Below are positions 7,933-16,720 of a DNA stretch of 64,000 bases, in pieces. Numbering within the stretch: position 1 is the first letter of the stretch; every line of letters starts with the position of its first letter. This stretch comes from an uncultured Rothia sp. GTDB taxonomy: Bacteria; Actinomycetota; Actinomycetes; Actinomycetales; Micrococcaceae. A program made the position numbers and the translations under genes. Under the pieces are notes generated by a model. It saw only the letters and a program-made list of their open reading frames with translations. It was not told where the DNA came from and did not search any database. Location: positions 1 through 64,000 of the forward strand of contig CAMIIO010000010.1 in assembly GCA_946221065.1 (NCBI GenBank). Reading direction: 5' to 3'.

Positions 7933-9255
7933 ATGACCAGCGCACTCCGAATCGAAGGCGGAAACCCCCTGACCGGTGAAGTCAAGGTTCGCGGAGCCAA
8001 AAACCTTGTGCCCAAAGCAATGGTTGCTGCTCTGCTAGGGTCTACCCCTTCAATGCTGCGCAATGTCCCTGAAATTAAAGATGTTCAGGTGGTTACGGAT
8101 CTCGTTGAGCTGCATGGCGTTGCTGTGCATAACGACGTCGCAACGGGCGAGCTCACCATGGATCCCACCAATGTTTCGCTAGCTAACCACGCCGATATTG
8201 ATGCCCATGCCGGTGATTCCCGTATCCCGATTCTTTTGTGTGGCCCACTGCTACATACCCTCGGTGAGGCTTTTATTCCTGATCTGGGTGGCTGCCGTAT
8301 TGGTGATCGTCCGATTAACTATCACTTGCGTGTGCTAGAAGAATTTGGCGCTAAGATTGAGAAGCTTCCCACAGGTATTTCTATGAAGGCGCCATCGGAT
8401 GGGCTCAAGGGTGCAAAAATTCACCTTGAATACCCTTCTGTGGGGGCTACCGAGCAGGTATTGCTTGCTGCTACTCGCGCAGAAGGTAAGACCGAGCTGA
8501 CCGGTGCCGCTATTGAGCCCGAGATCATGGATCTTATTGCTATTTTGCAGAAGATGGGCGCTATTATCACGGTAGAAACCGATCGTCAGATCATCATTGA
8601 GGGCGTTTCCGAACTCAAGGGGTACACTCATAACGCGATGTCGGACCGTAACGAGGCAGCTTCTTGGGCATCTGCGGCTCTTGCTACTGGCGGAGATATT
8701 TTTGTGCGCGGTGCAAATCAGAAGGAAATGAGTACCTTTCTTAACGTATTCCGCAAGATGGGTGGCGGTTTGGATATTCAAGATGAGGGTATCCGCTTCT
8801 TCCATCCTGGTACGAACCTGAACCCGCTTTTTGTTGAGACTAACGTTCACCCCGGTTTTATGACTGACTGGCAGCAGCCGCTGGTTGTTGCCATGACTCA
8901 GGCTCAGGGTGTTTCTGTGGTTCACGAGACAGTGTACGAGAATCGTTTTGGGTTTACCGATGCGCTGGTTCGTATGGGTGCAACCGTGCAGATTCATAAG
9001 GACTGTTTGGGACCCACCGTGTGCCGTTTTGGGCACCAGAACTTCAAGCATTCTGCCATTATCACCGGTAAAACTCCGTTGCGCGGTACAGATATTAATG
9101 TTCCGGATTTGCGCGGTGGCTTCTCTCATATCATTGCAGCATTGACCGCTGAGGGAACCTCAAACGTTACCGGAGTATCGGTTATTTCGCGTGGCTATGA
9201 GCATTTCGTTGATAAACTGCAAAACCTTGGCGCCCAGTTTGAGGTCATTGGCTAA
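7933..9255 (+). CDS. murA: UDP-N-acetylglucosamine 1-carboxyvinyltransferase
   Basis: MurA transfers enolpyruvate from PEP to UDP-GlcNAc, the first committed step of peptidoglycan synthesis, in the cytoplasm. The 440-residue product begins MTSALRIEGG, the usual family start, and has RGAKN near residue 20 (catalytic Lys) and GGCRIGDRP with Cys121 in the position that fosfomycin alkylates. The cysteine is present, unlike the aspartate of mycobacteria, so the enzyme should be fosfomycin-sensitive in principle. I preferred the ATG at 7933 over an in-frame TTG at 7894 because it fits the family N-terminus. The stop overlaps the next ATG (TAATG). Confidence 0.96.
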   Translation: MTSALRIEGGNPLTGEVKVRGAKNLVPKAMVAALLGSTPSMLRNVPEIKDVQVVTDLVELHGVAVHNDVATGELTMDPTNVSLANHADIDAHAGDSRIPILLCGPLLHTLGEAFIPDLGGCRIGDRPINYHLRVLEEFGAKIEKLPTGISMKAPSDGLKGAKIHLEYPSVGATEQVLLAATRAEGKTELTGAAIEPEIMDLIAILQKMGAIITVETDRQIIIEGVSELKGYTHNAMSDRNEAASWASAALATGGDIFVRGANQKEMSTFLNVFRKMGGGLDIQDEGIRFFHPGTNLNPLFVETNVHPGFMTDWQQPLVVAMTQAQGVSVVHETVYENRFGFTDALVRMGATVQIHKDCLGPTVCRFGHQNFKHSAIITGKTPLRGTDINVPDLRGGFSHIIAALTAEGTSNVTGVSVISRGYEHFVDKLQNLGAQFEVIG

Positions 9256-10025
9256 TGAGTAAGAACTCTCAGTCTCACCAGGGGTTACCGGAACTCAAGC
9301 CTACTGCCGCAGGCGATGCTCTTTATCGCGTGTTAGGTAATGCGGCGCGATTGATTTACCACGGTTTGATGACTCTCACTGTCGAAGGAGCAGAAAAGCT
9401 TCCTCGCGGTGAGGGATATATTATGGTGGCGAATCATACCACCGAGATTGATGCCATTACTGTAGCGTATCCGGCTTTTACAACGGGAACTTTACCGCGA
9501 TTTTTAGCTAAAGAATCTCTCTTTCATGCACCTATTTTAGGTGGAATCTTGCGTTCTTTGGCTCATATCCCGGTTTCACGTGGCTCGGTGGATGCCCGTA
9601 AATCGCTAGAGACTGCTCAGAACGTGATTTCTTCCGGTGGCGCCGTCATCATCTATCCGGAAGGGACTCTGTGTAAAGATCCTCAAGGGTGGCCGATGGT
9701 GGGCAAGACGGGAGCCGCACGGCTAGCCCTGGCCACCGGAGCACCGGTTTACCCCATAGCTCACTGGGGAGATCAAGAGTTTCTGCCGCCCAAGGGTAAG
9801 CCGAAGTTCTTTCCTCGCAAGCATGTTAAAGTGCTGGTGGGTGATCGTCTTGATTTTTCGGATGTAGCTTCTGCTGAAAAAGAGAAGTATTCTCGCAAAG
9901 ATTTGAATCTATTGACCGAGCGAATGCTTGATCAGATTACGGAGCTTCTTGAAGAGATTCGTCAAGAGAAGGCTCCTGCCGGGCGATATAATCCGGCAAC
10001 GGGTCAACGTGAAGTGAAAGGCTAA
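9255..10025 (+). CDS. plsC: 1-acyl-sn-glycerol-3-phosphate acyltransferase
   Basis: This 256-residue membrane-associated acyltransferase of the PlsC family adds the second acyl chain to lysophosphatidate. The NHX4D catalytic motif appears as NHTTEID (residues 60-66), and the substrate motif as YPEGT near residue 134. It is translationally coupled to murA by a one-base TAATG overlap and followed closely by gpsA, so phospholipid and peptidoglycan precursor genes share a transcript. Exact acyl specificity cannot be read. Confidence 0.93.
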   Translation: MSKNSQSHQGLPELKPTAAGDALYRVLGNAARLIYHGLMTLTVEGAEKLPRGEGYIMVANHTTEIDAITVAYPAFTTGTLPRFLAKESLFHAPILGGILRSLAHIPVSRGSVDARKSLETAQNVISSGGAVIIYPEGTLCKDPQGWPMVGKTGAARLALATGAPVYPIAHWGDQEFLPPKGKPKFFPRKHVKVLVGDRLDFSDVASAEKEKYSRKDLNLLTERMLDQITELLEEIRQEKAPAGRYNPATGQREVKG

Positions 10026-10030
10026 CAGTC

Positions 10031-11122
10031 GTGACGGCTACGGTGCAGAAAGTTGCGGTTCTAGGCGCGGGTAGCTGGGGAACAGCATTCGCCAAGATTG
10101 TGGCAGATGCAGCGGCAGAGCAAAATTCGGGTGTATGCACGGTACTTTGGGGAAGAAACCCCGAAGCTATGGAAGAATCTGCGCGTACACAGACTAATCA
10201 AAAATACTTTCCGGGAGTTCGTTTACCGGAAGGTATCGAGTTTACGGCCGACATCGAACATGCCCTGCGGGGAGCGCAACTGGTAGTTGTGGCTGTACCG
10301 GCTCAATCCCTACGGGCATTTCTGCGCGAGTGCGTACATTTTCTTGAACCGGATGCGGTGCTCCTTTCTTTAGCCAAGGGCTTGGAACAGGGTACGCAAC
10401 AACGTATGTCTCAGGTGATTTGTGCGGTATTGCAAGAGGCCGGCGATTCTGTTGAGGTGGCTCGGAGCAGAGTAGCTGTGCTTTCTGGACCTAATCTTGC
10501 CCGTGAGATTGTGGCTGAACAGCCTACCGCCTCCGTTATTGCCGCAGCCGAAGAGTCCATTGCACAAAAGATTGCCCGGCTCACCGCTTGTTCTTATTTT
10601 CGCCCCTATACCGGAACAGATATTGTGGGCGTAGAAATCGGTGGCTTGGCTAAAAACGTGATTGCGCTGTGCGTAGGCATGTGCGAGGGCATGGGGTACG
10701 GAGATAATTCGAAAGCTTCGGTGATTACTCGTGGTCTAGCTGAGATCACTCGATTAGCATTAGCATTGGGTGCTGAACCTGCTACCATGAGTGGCTTGGC
10801 TGGTGTGGGAGATCTTGTGGCAACGTGTTCTTCACCGCTTTCTCGTAATCACACCGCTGGGCGACTTTTAGCAGAAGGAGTCAAACCGCAAGATCTTGCG
10901 TCCGCAATGTCTCAAACGGCGGAGTCTGTAAAGACGGCTCCGGTAGTGGTTGAACTGGCTCGTGAACACGGGGTAGAAATGCCTATTAGCGAGGCCGTGG
11001 TGGCTGTTCTTTCGGAACAACTTGATATCGCTGAACTTGCCCCCAGACTACTGGGTAGAACACTTAAAAATGAAAATAGCACCGCATCGCTTTCTGCGGG
11101 TACAGAGCATAGAAAAGATTAA
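10031..11122 (+). CDS. gpsA: Glycerol-3-phosphate dehydrogenase [NAD(P)+]
   Basis: GpsA reduces dihydroxyacetone phosphate to sn-glycerol 3-phosphate for phospholipid synthesis. The Rossmann motif GAGSWGTAFA is at the N-terminus, and the conserved KNVIALCVGMCEGMGYGDNSKA block carries the catalytic lysine. At 363 residues it is slightly longer than average, with a polar tail. The start is GTG, 6 bases after plsC. It supplies the substrate used by the acyltransferases, matching its neighbour. Confidence 0.96.
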   Translation: MTATVQKVAVLGAGSWGTAFAKIVADAAAEQNSGVCTVLWGRNPEAMEESARTQTNQKYFPGVRLPEGIEFTADIEHALRGAQLVVVAVPAQSLRAFLRECVHFLEPDAVLLSLAKGLEQGTQQRMSQVICAVLQEAGDSVEVARSRVAVLSGPNLAREIVAEQPTASVIAAAEESIAQKIARLTACSYFRPYTGTDIVGVEIGGLAKNVIALCVGMCEGMGYGDNSKASVITRGLAEITRLALALGAEPATMSGLAGVGDLVATCSSPLSRNHTAGRLLAEGVKPQDLASAMSQTAESVKTAPVVVELAREHGVEMPISEAVVAVLSEQLDIAELAPRLLGRTLKNENSTASLSAGTEHRKD

Positions 11123-12262
11123 ATGACTTCAGAAAATACTTCCGGCACTGTCTCTCCTAAAACAACCGTAGCCGTATTGTGCGGTGGGCGTTCATCCGAG
11201 CACCCTATTTCTTTGATTACCGCTTGCGGTGTACTCGGTGCCATTGATTCCGATAAATATGAAGTGATAACTATCGGAATTACTCCCGAGGGCAAGTGGT
11301 ATCAAACCGATCTAAAATCCTTGCAGGAACTCACCGCCCAGGGACCCACCGCGCACTTTACCGGCAGTGAGCTTGAGGTTTTTGTTCCAATGGGCGGGGG
11401 AGACACCCGTTTCCGTTTGGTAGATTCCAACGGCCATTTGAGCTTTACCGGCTCTGTCGATGTGGTTTTCCCGCTCTTACACGGTCCTTTTGGCGAAGAC
11501 GGCACAGTGCAGGGTCTGTTAGAGATGGCAGATTTGAAATATGTGGGCTGTGGAGTGGCTTCTTCTGCTCTGGGCATGGATAAGCATTTTATGAAGGTTG
11601 CTTTTGAAGCTGCCGGTTTGCAGGTGGGCCCGTACGAAGTAGTGTCTAAACGCCAGTGGGGTCACGATGCACAGGCCGTGAAAGCTCGTATTGAGCAGCT
11701 GGGGTTCCCCGTATTTGTTAAACCTGCTCGTGCCGGCTCCTCCTTTGGCATTACTAAAGTTGATTCTGTAGCCGGGTTGGATGAGGCGATTGCCGAAGCT
11801 CATAGTTTTGATCCAAAGCTTGTGATTGAAGCTGGAATTGAAGGTCGGGAAATTGAATGTGCGGTATTAGATACTCCGCATGGAGGGGTTCCCCGTGCTT
11901 CCCACCCAGGGGAAATCGTGGTGATGGATGAGGACACCGATTTCTATGACTTTGAAGCGAAGTATGTTTCTACGACTTCCGCTCAGACTCGATGCCCTGC
12001 TCATTTACCGCAGGACGTGCAGGATAAAATTCGTAAACTCGCGGTAGAGGCTTTTCTTGCGCTAGACGGGGAAGGGCTATCGCGTGCAGACTTCTTCTAC
12101 ACCACCAATGGCGATATCGTCATTAACGAGGTCAATACCATGCCTGGTTTTACGCCTATCAGCATGTATAAGACCATGTGGGAAGCAACCGGAATTGAAT
12201 ACCATGAACTGATTGAAGAGCTGATTCAACTTGCGCTGGCTCGCCCGCTGGGCTTGCGCTAA
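11123..12262 (+). CDS. ddl: D-alanine--D-alanine ligase
   Basis: This 379-residue ATP-grasp ligase makes D-Ala-D-Ala for the peptidoglycan stem peptide. The N-terminal CGGRSSEHPIS, the central KPARAGSSFG and the C-terminal NEVNTMPGFTPISMY are characteristic of Ddl. The ATG directly abuts the gpsA stop codon. It ends the murA-plsC-gpsA-ddl operon, and a strong hairpin follows. Confidence 0.97.
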   Translation: MTSENTSGTVSPKTTVAVLCGGRSSEHPISLITACGVLGAIDSDKYEVITIGITPEGKWYQTDLKSLQELTAQGPTAHFTGSELEVFVPMGGGDTRFRLVDSNGHLSFTGSVDVVFPLLHGPFGEDGTVQGLLEMADLKYVGCGVASSALGMDKHFMKVAFEAAGLQVGPYEVVSKRQWGHDAQAVKARIEQLGFPVFVKPARAGSSFGITKVDSVAGLDEAIAEAHSFDPKLVIEAGIEGREIECAVLDTPHGGVPRASHPGEIVVMDEDTDFYDFEAKYVSTTSAQTRCPAHLPQDVQDKIRKLAVEAFLALDGEGLSRADFFYTTNGDIVINEVNTMPGFTPISMYKTMWEATGIEYHELIEELIQLALARPLGLR

Positions 12263-12292
12263 CACCCCAAAGCTCAGCTTATAGTACCGGAA

Positions 12293-12332
12293 AAGATGGC
12301 CTAGATACTCTGAGAGGTATCTAGGCCATCTT
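12293..12332. terminator. Bidirectional hairpin between ddl and the DUF3515 gene
   Basis: A 16-bp perfect stem (12293-12308 with 12317-12332) lies between two convergent genes. There is no clear T-tract, but the placement fits a shared terminator. The right arm abuts the stop of the minus-strand gene. Confidence 0.75.
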
Positions 12333-12947
12333 CTACTGGTCGGTATTTAGCGTGTCGGCAAGGTTAGTACACTTTTTTGTTTGAGGAAGTTGCTTGACGG
12401 CGGATTCCACGTTCAGAAGCAACGTGGAGCTGCTGACGGCGTCGGCATTAAAGGTAATTTGAAGTGCCGGTTCCCTACCAAAAGTGGTGGCTGTCCAGGT
12501 GCCCGTAGCGTTTTGAGTAGCTGATGGCTGGTGATGCGCGTTATCCGAAGGAACGCCGGTGGAAGAGGGTGCTGAGGTCGGTGCGTGCGTAGAAGCTGCA
12601 CCCTGAGCAGAAGTTTGTTCTTCAGCGGGTTTAAGAACCCAATCCACACCGTTGACGGAAACACAAGGATCAATAACTGGCTGAGGAACCTCAACCCCAC
12701 ACTTGATGATAATATCTGCCGGATCTCCCCAAGCGGTAGCAGCCTGTGCGGTAGTTTCACGCTGTTGTAAACCGCCAATGCTGGTAGGCATCGCCACCAT
12801 AGCTGAGGCACACTGGGGATTTGCGGCGTCGGGTGCGGGTTCTAAATGGACGGCTCCGGAACCACAACCTGCCAGTAGCGGCAAAAGAAGCAGAGTAGCA
12901 GTAGGGTAGATAAGGTTTTTTTGTGGATTCTTTTCTGTACGGTTCAC
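12333..12947 (-). CDS. DUF3515-family lipoprotein
   Basis: This 204-residue predicted lipoprotein has a basic, hydrophobic N-terminus ending in the lipobox LLAGC (Cys28), so it should be anchored on the outer face of the membrane. The domain keeps the DUF3515 pattern of spaced cysteines and Trp (IIIKCGV, CVSVNGVDWV, FGREPALQI). A Pro/Ser/Thr/Ala-rich insert near residues 113-146 looks disordered. Position between ddl and thiL is conserved across actinobacteria, hinting at a cell-envelope role, but the function is unknown. The start is GTG. Confidence 0.85.
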   Translation of the reverse strand: MNRTEKNPQKNLIYPTATLLLLPLLAGCGSGAVHLEPAPDAANPQCASAMVAMPTSIGGLQQRETTAQAATAWGDPADIIIKCGVEVPQPVIDPCVSVNGVDWVLKPAEEQTSAQGAASTHAPTSAPSSTGVPSDNAHHQPSATQNATGTWTATTFGREPALQITFNADAVSSSTLLLNVESAVKQLPQTKKCTNLADTLNTDQ

Positions 12948-13114
12948 GCTATGTATCCTAGCTGAGTTCTTTGTCAGAAAGCAGGGCGACGGCTAGCTGT
13001 AGCGTGAGATAAGGGTGATGTAGTAGGCAAAATAGCCCCTGCCGGTTAGCCACAATGGCTGTTAGGCTAGAACGTACACAGCGTTTTCGTATAGGAAAAG
13101 GAGTTGGAATTTCG

Positions 13115-14614
13115 GTGTCTGACAGAAGCAACTACCTGTGGAAAGCTACACTAGCCACAGCCACGGTAGCGAGCATGAGCGTGGTGAATATCTCCGGTGT
13201 GCTTGCTCAGACTCCACAAGCTTCTGCAACCTCCGAAGCTACACACACCGAAGAAATAGAAGATGTACCGGCTCCAGCTGAAGAGTTAGATCCTTTACCG
13301 GGAACCTCAATTGACCCGGCTGCTGTAGAGAACATCGAAACTATCGAAGAGCCTTCAACCGAACCCACGCCAGCGTCTGAGCCTCCTACTTTAGAAGAAA
13401 CTAACGTTCCTACGTCAGAACCAACCCCTGAGGTAACACCGGATGCAGGGTTTCCCGAGCCCAGCGTTGCTCCAGAACCTAGCCCTACGAGCGATTCCGA
13501 GCCCACGAATGAACCGCAGCCTGCAAATGAACCGCAGCCTAGCGAGAATACCGAGCCGTCCGAACCGTCCGAAGTACCGGCAGAAGTTTCGCCCGTTCCC
13601 CAACCTAGTGCTGTGTCAGAGCCCAGCCCTACGGCTAAACCGCAACCTAGCGAGAGCCCTCTTCCCGATCCTGCGCCCACGGCAGAACCTACTTCTTCGC
13701 CCACATCCCATAACACCGAGGAACCAACACCTCACCCATCCATTCCGCAATCGTTTCCTGTAGAACCTAATAACCACCTTCCAGAAGAGGAAGTCACAGT
13801 AGCTCCTAGTCCCGATAACGAATCCGCGATAGATCATGCTGCCGCTGAGACTGAGACTGAGACTGAGACTACAGAACAGCCCACTGATTCTGAATCGGTT
13901 GAGGAAGTCCCCAACACCTCTGCCCCTACAACACAGCCGAGTACTACCGAGAACCAATTCTCTGGAAGTCGCCCAAGTACACCCGCAGTAAACCCCACCT
14001 CATCTGATGGTAGGCAAACCGGTGTTCTCGCGCCTTCTGAGCAACAACCACCTTCAGCAGCACACGGTTCCTCTTCCGTAGCTTTTGAGCAACCTGCTCC
14101 CCAAACCACCACCGCCCAACAGCACACAGTACCTCCGCGCACACAACGAGGCTGGTCCACACTTTCTGCTGTCGCGTATCCTCAAGCTCAACCCGAAAAC
14201 CGAAATTCTTCCGAACCTCTCTTAGCCCGTGCCACCCGTCCCGACACACACGGTACGAAGAGCCACCCTGGATCTTCCTCTCTCATAGCCTCGGGTACGG
14301 GCCTCTTTGGCGTTAACCGGGAAAAAGGTGAACCTAATCTCGTAGCTCCGATACAGCAACAACCTGCCGAGTGGGTTCAGGGGCTATTTAGTACCACAGC
14401 CCAGGACTCTCACGGATCCAAAGATTCTGTGGCGGCAGGCGTCACCGGGGCAAATAGTCAAGAACACTCGGCTGGAACGCCCACCACTAGCGAAGCTCTG
14501 ACCCGTGGCGAAAAAATTATTCAAGGTAATGCGCCGGCTATCTTCTTTACCCTCTTGGGGTTGGGCACCATCGTATATGTGACTCGTCAATTTACGCGCT
14601 CGCAGAAGGGATAG
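13115..14614 (+). CDS. Pro/Glu/Ser/Thr-rich membrane-anchored surface protein
   Basis: A signal peptide (basic start, hydrophobic core ATLATATVASMSVV, likely cleavage after VLA) is followed by about 430 residues rich in Pro, Glu, Ser and Thr, with many PEPSP/EPQP-type units, and a C-terminal membrane helix (about AIFFTLLGLGTIVYV) with a basic cytoplasmic tail. No LPXTG sortase motif is present, so the protein is probably held by this helix with its long stalk crossing the wall. I chose the GTG at 13115 because AAAAGGAG at 13096-13103 precedes it; an in-frame ATG at 13055 lacks a ribosome site and would bury the signal peptide. The GAGACT hexamer is repeated four times at 13847-13870. There is no recognisable catalytic domain. 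It is inserted between the DUF3515 and thiL genes. Confidence 0.7.
   Translation: MSDRSNYLWKATLATATVASMSVVNISGVLAQTPQASATSEATHTEEIEDVPAPAEELDPLPGTSIDPAAVENIETIEEPSTEPTPASEPPTLEETNVPTSEPTPEVTPDAGFPEPSVAPEPSPTSDSEPTNEPQPANEPQPSENTEPSEPSEVPAEVSPVPQPSAVSEPSPTAKPQPSESPLPDPAPTAEPTSSPTSHNTEEPTPHPSIPQSFPVEPNNHLPEEEVTVAPSPDNESAIDHAAAETETETETTEQPTDSESVEEVPNTSAPTTQPSTTENQFSGSRPSTPAVNPTSSDGRQTGVLAPSEQQPPSAAHGSSSVAFEQPAPQTTTAQQHTVPPRTQRGWSTLSAVAYPQAQPENRNSSEPLLARATRPDTHGTKSHPGSSSLIASGTGLFGVNREKGEPNLVAPIQQQPAEWVQGLFSTTAQDSHGSKDSVAAGVTGANSQEHSAGTPTTSEALTRGEKIIQGNAPAIFFTLLGLGTIVYVTRQFTRSQKG
13847..13870 (+). repeat. (GAGACT)4 tandem repeat inside surface-protein gene
   Basis: Four exact copies of a hexamer encode alternating Glu-Thr. 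Changes in copy number would lengthen or shorten the stalk by two residues per unit without breaking the frame. Confidence 0.85.
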
Positions 14615-14618
14615 CAGG

Positions 14619-15722
14619 GTGGGAGCACAAGATACCTCAAGCGAAGCGGAATTACTAGCAGGGTTCTTGCCTATTCTTGAAGCCCATAACCAGCACGTTC
14701 GCAGGGAAGCTGCTAGCCGTGGCTTATCAGATTCCTTGGTAGTTGGACCCGGCGATGATTGCGCGGTGTTGCACTTACCGCAGGCTCCTACCGTTATTAC
14801 CACCGATACTCAGACTGAAGGGCAAGATTTCCGGCAGGTATGGCCCAGCGGTGCGAGTACTGAAGGATACGACGTGGGCTGGAAAGCCGCAACACAAAAT
14901 CTTGCAGACGTAGCTGCTATGGGAGCGGAGCCTAGTACCCTCGTCGTTTCGCTGTCTTTACCCCCGTATGTTTCTGCGGAATGGGTGCAGGGCTTTGCAC
15001 GAGGGCTCGTAGATTCATGCAGAGCAAATCAGGCTTCCCTCTGTACCGTGTCCGGAGGAGACTTAGGAAGAAGCAGTGAAATCTCGGTGACGGTGACGGC
15101 GGTAGGACAGTGTGCCGCACAGCCGGTGCTCAGAAACGGAGCGTGTCCCGGCGACGTCGTCGCGGTCGCGGGGGAGCTAGGAACGGCAGCGGCAGGGTTT
15201 GCTTGCTTAGAATACTCAACCGATCATTTAGCGTGGATCGCGGAAGTTGCCTCGGTCGTAGAAGCACAGCAACGGCCGCTAGGAGCAATTACCGCTGGGC
15301 ATGCAGCAGCTGGTTGTGCGCACTCCATGCTTGATATATCTGACGGTCTGATACGAGACGCACAGCGTATCGCCTTGGCATCGGGTGTCTCCATTGATTT
15401 TTCAATGGCTCAGCTAGAGCCAATGGTAACTGCGCTTCTCCCTGCCGCGCGCTGGTTACTTACCCGTGCTCCCGCATTTGCTCACGACCGGGGGCTCTCC
15501 GAGAAAGACCTGGAAATCTCAGCGCAGCGTCAAGCTACACAGTGGATGCTATCGGGTGGCGAAAACCACGGTATGCTTGCCACCTTTGCAGCTCATGAGT
15601 CAATTCCCTCCGGGTTCACCGAGGTAGGCACATGCGCCAGTGCCGACTTAGCACCAAAAGTTACAGTAGACAAACAATTACCGAATGTGACCGGCTGGGA
15701 TCACTTTAACCGCGGTAGATAA
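14619..15722 (+). CDS. thiL: Thiamine-monophosphate kinase
   Basis: ThiL phosphorylates thiamine monophosphate to the pyrophosphate cofactor. The PurM/ThiL fold is supported by GPGDDCAVL near residue 45, the TTDTQTEGQDF segment, and DISDGLIRDAQRIA carrying metal-binding aspartates. At 367 residues it is typical for actinobacteria. The GTG start lies 4 bases after the surface-protein stop, so translation may be coupled. The C-terminal region ends GWDHF, a family feature. Confidence 0.94.
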   Translation: MGAQDTSSEAELLAGFLPILEAHNQHVRREAASRGLSDSLVVGPGDDCAVLHLPQAPTVITTDTQTEGQDFRQVWPSGASTEGYDVGWKAATQNLADVAAMGAEPSTLVVSLSLPPYVSAEWVQGFARGLVDSCRANQASLCTVSGGDLGRSSEISVTVTAVGQCAAQPVLRNGACPGDVVAVAGELGTAAAGFACLEYSTDHLAWIAEVASVVEAQQRPLGAITAGHAAAGCAHSMLDISDGLIRDAQRIALASGVSIDFSMAQLEPMVTALLPAARWLLTRAPAFAHDRGLSEKDLEISAQRQATQWMLSGGENHGMLATFAAHESIPSGFTEVGTCASADLAPKVTVDKQLPNVTGWDHFNRGR

Positions 15723-15796
15723 GACTTTTATCTCTCTTTGAGGGAAAATAGAGTTCAAGAACATACACCACATTCTCTATAGAAAGCGGAATCACT

Positions 15797-16720
15797 ATGG
15801 CTACCTACAATCTTGGTAATCTGTGGCAACCCTGGATGAATCGGGCTCTTGAATCGGTTCAGCATTTTGAGCAGGCTCTGAACGATCTCAACGAGTTCCC
15901 TGTTCCCGATTCCGATACCGGTAGCAATCTGGTAGCAACTCTACAAGCTGCCCAAGGAATCGAAGACCCTGTAGAAGCGGCGCAACAGGTGCTCAAAGCC
16001 GCGCAGGGCAACTCGGGCATGCTGCTCTCCATCTGGCTAAAGAACTTTGTGCTTTCACAGGGAGTACACGGAGAGATTACGCCAGAGTCCCTACACATGG
16101 CATTATTCTTCTCCGCACAGGACGCCAAGGGCGCAGTTTCCGAACCCGAAGAAGGCACCATCCTCTCCGTGATGGAAGCCCTGGGACGCGCCGATATCCA
16201 CGGCAAAGTAGAAAACCACACCTACTACCTTGCCCAGCTCGCGCTGACCATCACTGAAGAATCGGTACGCGTATCCACGCAGAATCCCGAACAAGAAATC
16301 GTAGATTCCGGTGCGGCAGGTCTGGCGCTCGTCATCAACGCATTCAGCTATGCACTTTCTACAAACGCATTAGACGAGGCCGCTTTCGAGGAAATTTTGC
16401 AACCTCAGAACGCTGCAGATAACGCAAAAGAACGCGAACGCAAGGCACAGCTTACCGCCGAACAGGTAGGCGTTGAAGTCATGGGTGAATTACAAGTCTC
16501 CAAAGATACCGTCGAAACGCTACGTACCGATCTTGAAAAGGTGGGCGATTCTGTAGTGATTTATGAGCTTTCCGACGATGCCGGTGAGCCCGTATGGAAG
16601 ATTCACGTTCACGTTGAACAACGAGAGAGCGCGCTAGAAGTTTTCTCTCGATACGGAACACCCACAAATGTTCGTATCTCTTCATTGATTGCTTCCTGTT
16701 CTGAGAAGGGTCGTCGTTGA
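15797..16720 (+). CDS. DhaL (DAK2)-domain protein, short FakA/YloV relative
   Basis: The N-terminal 200 residues are a DhaL/DAK2 ATP-binding domain: FPVPDSDTGSN carries the metal-binding aspartates (most relatives read DGDTGTN) and GNSGMLLS is the second conserved loop. The remaining ~100 residues match only part of the C-terminal section of FakA/YloV, which is normally about 550 residues. A fatty-acid kinase role is therefore uncertain; the EDD-type domain is reduced. The 3' end overlaps recG by 4 bases (TTGA), so the two are coupled. This gene next to recG is the usual actinobacterial order. Confidence 0.8.
   Translation: MATYNLGNLWQPWMNRALESVQHFEQALNDLNEFPVPDSDTGSNLVATLQAAQGIEDPVEAAQQVLKAAQGNSGMLLSIWLKNFVLSQGVHGEITPESLHMALFFSAQDAKGAVSEPEEGTILSVMEALGRADIHGKVENHTYYLAQLALTITEESVRVSTQNPEQEIVDSGAAGLALVINAFSYALSTNALDEAAFEEILQPQNAADNAKERERKAQLTAEQVGVEVMGELQVSKDTVETLRTDLEKVGDSVVIYELSDDAGEPVWKIHVHVEQRESALEVFSRYGTPTNVRISSLIASCSEKGRR

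Noticed and set aside
8335..9129. Long open frame (264 codons) on the minus strand
   Set aside because: It lies wholly opposite murA, whose product is complete and conserved. The translated sequence resembles no family and has no ribosome site.
13207..13716. Gly/Ser-rich 169-codon minus-strand frame
   Set aside because: It is the mirror of the Pro/Ser/Glu repeats of the surface-protein gene; low complexity keeps the opposite frame open.
13400..13720. CRISPR-like or other spaced repeat array
   Set aside because: The short repeated units are degenerate codons for Glu-Pro-Ser-Pro, vary in spacing, and lie inside an open reading frame; no cas genes are present.
13847..13870. (GAGACT)4 as a phase-variation switch
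   Set aside because: The unit is six bases, so gain or loss keeps the frame; it can alter length but not switch the gene off.
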